This document shows positions 34,597 through 39,648 of a DNA stretch of 39,648 nt, piece after piece. Position numbers and translations under genes: made by a program. The stretch covers positions 1-39,648 of the forward strand of contig DATBHM010000225.1 of assembly GCA_036557505.1 (NCBI GenBank). The letters are read 5' to 3'. The first letter of the stretch is position 1; each line of letters opens with the position of its first letter. Under the pieces are notes generated by a model. That model was not told the DNA's origin. It was given only the letters and a program-made list of their open reading frames with translations, and did not search any database. The stretch is from DATBHM01 sp036557505 (GTDB lineage: Bacteria > Actinomycetota > UBA4738 > JACQTL01).

Positions 34597-35783
34597 CCTT
34601 CACCGGCCTTCTGTTCGACGAATCCGTGGTCGGCCCATTGGACCAGGTCACCGCACCACCGTACGACGCCATCAGCACGGAGAGCGAACGCCGCCTGCAT
34701 GAAGCCAGCCCCCACAACGTGGTCCGGCTGATCCTCGGCCGGGACGAGCCGGGCGACGACGACCGAGACAACAAGTATACGAGGGCCTCCGGGCTCCTTC
34801 GGGAGTGGCGGTCCGCGGGCGTGCTGAGGGAGACCGAACACCCCTCGTGGTTCCTGTACGAGATGCGGTTCGTGTTCCAGGGTCGTCCGGGGCGGGTCCG
34901 GGGAGTGATCGGGGCCGTCGACATCGAACCGCTCGGCGGCGGGGTGATGCCGCACGAGCGGACCCTGCCCGGTCCCATGCAGGACCGCATGCGCGTGCTG
35001 CGGACCGTCCGGGCGAACCTCTCGCCCGTCTACGCCCTGTGGAACGGTCCCACGCCGGGCCTCGCAGACGTGCTCGATGAAGCGGCAGCGACCCGGGAGC
35101 CGCAGGCGAGCGTGGCCGACGAAGAGGGCGTCGAGCATCGGATGTGGGTGCTCCCCTCGGGCGGGGAGGGCGAACCGGCCCCGTGGGACCGGATCGCCGG
35201 CGACCTCGCGGGGGAACGCCTGCTCATCGCCGACGGCCATCACCGGTACTCGGTGGCGCTGGCCTTCCGCGAGCAGATGCGGGAAGAGGCGGGCCCGGGG
35301 CCGTGGGACCGCATGCCGATGCTGCTCGTCGACGCGGCCGTCGAGGACCCGCCCGTCCTCCCCATCCATCGCGTGGTGCTCGACGGGACGGCCGTCCGGA
35401 CCGCCGGGCGCCTGGTCCGCGACCTGTCGGAGGTGCTGGCGGCGCTCGACGACGACAAGCTCGTCTACGGGTCGGCCGCGAGGGAGGGCCCGCGACTGGT
35501 CCACCGGGTCGACTCGCTGGAGGGAACGCCCCCCACGGTGTGTGCCCTGCACGAACGCATCCTCGGCGATGCCGGGCTACGGTTCGTGACCGACGCCGCC
35601 GCGGCGGAGGAGGCCGTCCGCCGCGGCGCCTCGAGGGCTGCGTTCTTCCTGCCACCGACGCGGGTGCGCCGGATCCGCGACGTCATCGAGGGCGGCGGAA
35701 CCCTTCCCCAGAAGTCGACCTACTTCTGGCCCAAGCCCCGGACGGGAATGGTCATCCGCGCGCTCGACCGACCGGAACCCTGA
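34581..35783 (+). CDS. DUF1015 family protein
   Basis: A 400-residue protein with the features of DUF1015 (SerB-cotranscribed) proteins: an N-terminal V-T-A-P-P-Y-D-A-I, SPHNVVRLILG, and the conserved IADGHHRYSVALAFREQ at about residues 215-231. The end, PQKSTYFWPKPRTGMVI, is also a family hallmark. The biochemical role of this family is not established. The ATG at 34581 has no ribosome site and appears to be translated from a leaderless mRNA. Confidence 0.9.
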   Translation: MPRVSPFTGLLFDESVVGPLDQVTAPPYDAISTESERRLHEASPHNVVRLILGRDEPGDDDRDNKYTRASGLLREWRSAGVLRETEHPSWFLYEMRFVFQGRPGRVRGVIGAVDIEPLGGGVMPHERTLPGPMQDRMRVLRTVRANLSPVYALWNGPTPGLADVLDEAAATREPQASVADEEGVEHRMWVLPSGGEGEPAPWDRIAGDLAGERLLIADGHHRYSVALAFREQMREEAGPGPWDRMPMLLVDAAVEDPPVLPIHRVVLDGTAVRTAGRLVRDLSEVLAALDDDKLVYGSAAREGPRLVHRVDSLEGTPPTVCALHERILGDAGLRFVTDAAAAEEAVRRGASRAAFFLPPTRVRRIRDVIEGGGTLPQKSTYFWPKPRTGMVIRALDRPEP

Positions 35784-35786
35784 CCC

Positions 35787-36107
35787 TCACTCGTCCCCGA
35801 CCGGCTCGAGCTTCTTGAGCCCGGTGGCGATCACCTCCATCACCGTCCTCGCTCCGGCTCCGTTCCGGTAGAACCGCCGCACGAGCTGCCCGTGGACGAG
35901 GACCTCGTCGCCCTTGCCGATGGCGCCGAGCGACTTCCTCGTGATGGCCTTGCCGTGCCAGGCCGAGACCGGGAGGGGGAGGGAGCGTTTGCCGGCCTCG
36001 GGAACGGAGAGCTTGATCTCGGTCACCCTGTCCCCCGACGGCAGCTCCTTTTCCGTCGGATCCGCGGCGACCGTACCCGCCAGGACGACCACGTTGACCG
36101 TCACCAT
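35787..36107 (-). CDS. SSB-like OB-fold single-stranded DNA-binding protein
   Basis: A 106-residue protein with the single-stranded DNA-binding OB fold: VNVVVLAGTVAADPTEKELP, ITEIKLSV-like TEIKLSVPEA, and KGDEVLVHGQLVRRFYRNG. It lacks the acidic C-terminal tail of the main SSB, ending E-P-V-G-D-E, so it is probably a secondary or specialised SSB rather than the essential one. The ATG at 36107 has GGGAG 5-6 bases upstream. It converges with the DUF1015 gene with a 3-base gap. Confidence 0.85.
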   Translation of the reverse strand: MVTVNVVVLAGTVAADPTEKELPSGDRVTEIKLSVPEAGKRSLPLPVSAWHGKAITRKSLGAIGKGDEVLVHGQLVRRFYRNGAGARTVMEVIATGLKKLEPVGDE

Positions 36108-36192
36108 CGGCGCTCCCCCCTTTCGCCGTGGACCATAGCGTGGCCCACCGACACGAACGCCGGTGAGCGCTCGGCCCGGCGACGGCCGTGGA

Positions 36193-36198
36193 TAGACT
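36193..36198 (+). promoter_or_regulatory. -10 box for the metallo-hydrolase gene
   Basis: TAGACT lies 9 bases before the ATG at 36208, again consistent with a leaderless or near-leaderless mRNA, although GGGG precedes the ATG. No clear -35. Confidence 0.35.
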
Positions 36199-36207
36199 CA
36201 GGGGCGC

Positions 36208-37167
36208 ATGGACGACACGTTCGAGGCCGCCGCCGACTTGGTCGCGGTCGACACCAGGATGACGGGGCGGTACCGGGTGACGTCCGCCTACCTGGCCCGC
36301 GCGTCAGAGCCCGCTCTGATCGAGACGGGGCCGACCACGTCCGCGGACGCGGTCACCGCCGGCCTCGAGTCGCTCGGACTGTCGGCGGAGGACCTCGCCC
36401 ACATCGTGGTCACGCACATCCATCTCGACCATGCGGGCGGCGCGGGAACGATCGCGGAGCGGTTCCCGTCGGCGACGGTCTGGGTGCACGAACGCGGCGC
36501 GCGGCACCTCGCCGATCCGTCGAGGCTGTGGTCGAGCGCCGCCCAGGTGTACGGCGGCGAGGACCGGCTGGTGGAGATGTTCGGGCCCATGCAGCCCATC
36601 GACCCGGACCGGATCCGGTCGGTCGCCGAGGGGGACCGCATCGACCTGGGCGACCGGTCGTTGGACGTGATGTACACGCCTGGGCACGCGTCGCATCACG
36701 TCAGCCTCGTGGACTCGCGGAGCGGGGCGCTGTTCACGGGCGACGCGCTCGGCATCCACTTCCCCGACGTGAAGGTGCTGCGTCCGGCCACGCCGCCGCC
36801 GGACATCGACGTGGAGCTCGCCGTGGACAGCATCGGACGCATCCGCGCCCGCGCCGAGAGCGCGCTCATGTTCAGCCACTTCGGCCCCGTCCGGGAGGTG
36901 GACGAGCTGTGCGCCGTCGCCGCCGACCGGATCCGCGTCTGGGCAGGCATCATCCGCGATGCGATGGAGGAGACGGAGGACCTCGACCGAATCGCCGAGA
37001 TCCTGGCGGCGAGGACCGATGCCGAATTCGATGCCGTCGGCGCGGGACCGGATCAACGCGAGCGCTACGAGGTCCTGTCGAGCACGAGGACGAACGCCGC
37101 CGGGCTCGTTCGGTACTGGAACAAGCGAAGGGAACGCGAGGCCGCCGCCGGCGAGGGCTCGGCCTAG
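36208..37167 (+). CDS. Metallo-beta-lactamase-fold hydrolase
   Basis: A 319-residue MBL-fold protein. The metal-binding motif HIHLDHAGG is at about residues 71-79, with a further His in YTPGHASHHV (about 157), Asp in LFTGDALGIH (about 180) and His in MFSHFGPV (about 229), so two metals should be bound. The C-terminal 75 residues, after the fold, are helical and may set substrate choice. It resembles glyoxalase II-like hydrolases, but the substrate is unknown. Its stop overlaps the convergent TPR gene by four bases. Confidence 0.9.
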   Translation: MDDTFEAAADLVAVDTRMTGRYRVTSAYLARASEPALIETGPTTSADAVTAGLESLGLSAEDLAHIVVTHIHLDHAGGAGTIAERFPSATVWVHERGARHLADPSRLWSSAAQVYGGEDRLVEMFGPMQPIDPDRIRSVAEGDRIDLGDRSLDVMYTPGHASHHVSLVDSRSGALFTGDALGIHFPDVKVLRPATPPPDIDVELAVDSIGRIRARAESALMFSHFGPVREVDELCAVAADRIRVWAGIIRDAMEETEDLDRIAEILAARTDAEFDAVGAGPDQRERYEVLSSTRTNAAGLVRYWNKRREREAAAGEGSA

Positions 37168-37895
37168 CGCCTGGTGCCCGAGGCCTGCCTCGACGCGTCC
37201 CCCGGCTCCTCCAGCCCGGCGAGCCGCTCGGCCGCATCGAACGCCGTCGGGTCGTGTCGCGTGATCCGGCGGAACTCCGCCGCGGCCTCCTCCCGGCGGC
37301 CGGACCTCGCGTAGAGGTCGCCGGTCACGTACCAGACCCGGAGGTCCTGGTCCCGTCCGATGTCCGCCCGATTGTGCAGGCGCCGGAGCAGCGCCAGCCC
37401 CTCGTCGTACCGGCCCAAGTCCGCCAGGGCGGATGCCCCGACGATGACGGCCTCGGCCTTGGCCTCGCCGGAGACGGGCGCACGGAGGGTCTGTTCCGCC
37501 AGCGGGACCGCCTTCTCCGGGCTCCCCAGGGCCCGGTAGGCGTCGGCGACGATGTGGTTCTCGTCCTGCCGGCCGGTCATCCGGCGGTACGCCTGCATCT
37601 CGCGCAGCGCGTCGCGCCATTCCTCCGCGCCGTAGTGGGCGAGCGCCAGCACCTCACGGACGGCGCCGGAGCGGGGGGCGGCGTCCTTGGCCTTCCGGGC
37701 TTCCTTGACGGCCTGGCGGGGGTCGCCACGGCCGAGGAGCTCCACGGCGCGCTCGAGGTGCCCCAGCGCCACCTGTGCCTGTTGGGGTCGGGCCGTCTGA
37801 CGGACGTCGTCCACCACATCGCGCGGCAGGGGCGCGCTGCGACGCGGGGTTCCGTGGGCCGGCTTGCCGTGGCGGGGTCGGAGCGCTCGAGGCAT
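37164..37895 (-). CDS. TPR-repeat protein
   Basis: A 243-residue protein: a basic N-terminus of about 40 residues, then four to five TPR-like helical pairs (for example ERAVELLGRGDPRQAVKEAR, then ALADLGRYDEGLALLRRLHN, and ARSGRREEAAAEFRRITRHD). It is similar in position and type to the TPR protein Rv1691 next to the mycobacterial tlyA region, from memory. Function unknown. It begins 56 bases from the rRNA-operon terminator hairpin. Confidence 0.82.
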   Translation of the reverse strand: MPRALRPRHGKPAHGTPRRSAPLPRDVVDDVRQTARPQQAQVALGHLERAVELLGRGDPRQAVKEARKAKDAAPRSGAVREVLALAHYGAEEWRDALREMQAYRRMTGRQDENHIVADAYRALGSPEKAVPLAEQTLRAPVSGEAKAEAVIVGASALADLGRYDEGLALLRRLHNRADIGRDQDLRVWYVTGDLYARSGRREEAAAEFRRITRHDPTAFDAAERLAGLEEPGDASRQASGTRR

Positions 37896-37950
37896 GCATG
37901 AAGCCTAGCGGTCGGCGCGCGCCGAGCCCCGAGACGGCTGCCGAAACGCC

Positions 37951-37975
37951 GAGAGCCGCCTCGAGGGCGGCTCTC
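37951..37975 (-). terminator. Rho-independent terminator of the rRNA operon
   Basis: A perfect 10-base-pair stem, GAGAGCCGCC with GGCGGCTCTC, has a 5-base loop and lies 11 bases beyond the 5S 3' end. On the minus strand it is followed by GGCGTTTCGG, a weak T-run. Position and strength fit transcription termination after 5S. Confidence 0.75.
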
Positions 37976-37986
37976 GTGCGACGATG

Positions 37987-38103
37987 TCTCGGCGACGACC
38001 TACTCTCCCACCCCGTCTCCAGGGCAGTACCATCGGCGCTGGAGGGCTTAACTTCCGGGTTCGGAATGGGACCGGGTGTCTCCCCTCCGCTATGGCCACC
38101 GAA
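37987..38103 (-). rRNA. rrf: 5S ribosomal RNA
   Basis: A 117-base minus-strand match to the bacterial 5S consensus, including GGTGGCCATAGCGGAGGGGA at the 5' side, CCCATTCCGAACCCGGAAGT in the loop B/C region, and the GATGGTACTGCCCTGGAGAC to GGGAGAGTAGG region at the 3' side. Ends are set by pairing of the terminal helix and may be off by a few bases. The 146-base spacer to 23S (38104-38249) shows no tRNA. Confidence 0.95.
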
Positions 38104-38249
38104 ACGGTGGTTCCGCCGCCTTGTACCTGCATCGCCGTCGCCGAAGCGACTGCGACACCGGCGTCCGTTGCGGCGGACGTTTTGTCCTCAAGAGCGCGAG
38201 TGTTCCTCAGGCGATCACCTGATGAACCCGATAGCGAGCGCGAGCATCG

Positions 38250-39648
<1,399 letters not shown>

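Overview
This is a very GC-rich bacterial chromosome segment (roughly 70% G+C by eye), almost entirely housekeeping genes, most of them on the minus strand in tightly overlapping ATGA/GTGA operons. Gene content and order point to Actinomycetota. The run tlyA-nadK-recN-steA-mctB/steB-(two glycosyltransferases)-pyrG-NUDIX, a xerD further on, and the run scpA-scpB-rluB-(aroH-tyrA-aroA)-cmk-der match, from memory, the Rv1691-Rv1713 neighbourhood of Mycobacterium tuberculosis. Frequent GTG starts and several -10 boxes placed 6-9 bases before a start codon (leaderless transcripts) also fit. It is probably an uncultured, non-mycobacterial lineage, but no 16S rRNA gene is present to place it.

Layout. 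1-5492: an unrecognised membrane protein (cut by the window start) overlapping a PQQ-type beta-propeller protein, then two plus-strand membrane proteins. 5589-5663: tRNA-Pro(GGG). 5688-13010: der, cmk, aroA, tyrA, aroH, rluB, scpB, scpA and mscL, covering ribosome assembly, aromatic amino acids and chromosome condensation. 13105-18834: a site-2-protease-like protein with a destroyed HExxH motif, deoA and deoB (nucleoside salvage), a DksA/TraR zinc-finger protein, xerD and ald. 19055-20238: a secreted SIMPL protein and a small unknown. 20325-30433: NUDIX hydrolase, pyrG, two glycosyltransferases, MctB/SteB, SteA, RecN, NadK, TlyA and a phasin-like protein. 30649-32942: SCP2 protein, alpha/beta hydrolase and a rhomboid protease with an apparent frameshift. 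32939-37895: HAD-GNAT fusion, TPR proteins, DUF1015 protein, SSB-like protein and a metallo-beta-lactamase-fold hydrolase.

37951-39648: the distal end of an rRNA operon on the minus strand: terminator, 5S rRNA and the last ~976 bases of 23S rRNA. The 23S gene is interrupted exactly between E. coli positions U1923 and C1924, in helix 69, by a group I intron whose 3' part is in the window. The intron carries a LAGLIDADG homing endonuclease gene that reads through the catalytic core and stops on a TAA in the 3' exon. This is the same site as the chloroplast I-CeuI intron and is the most unusual element here. The window also encodes TlyA, whose known 23S target, C1920, lies three bases before the insertion point.
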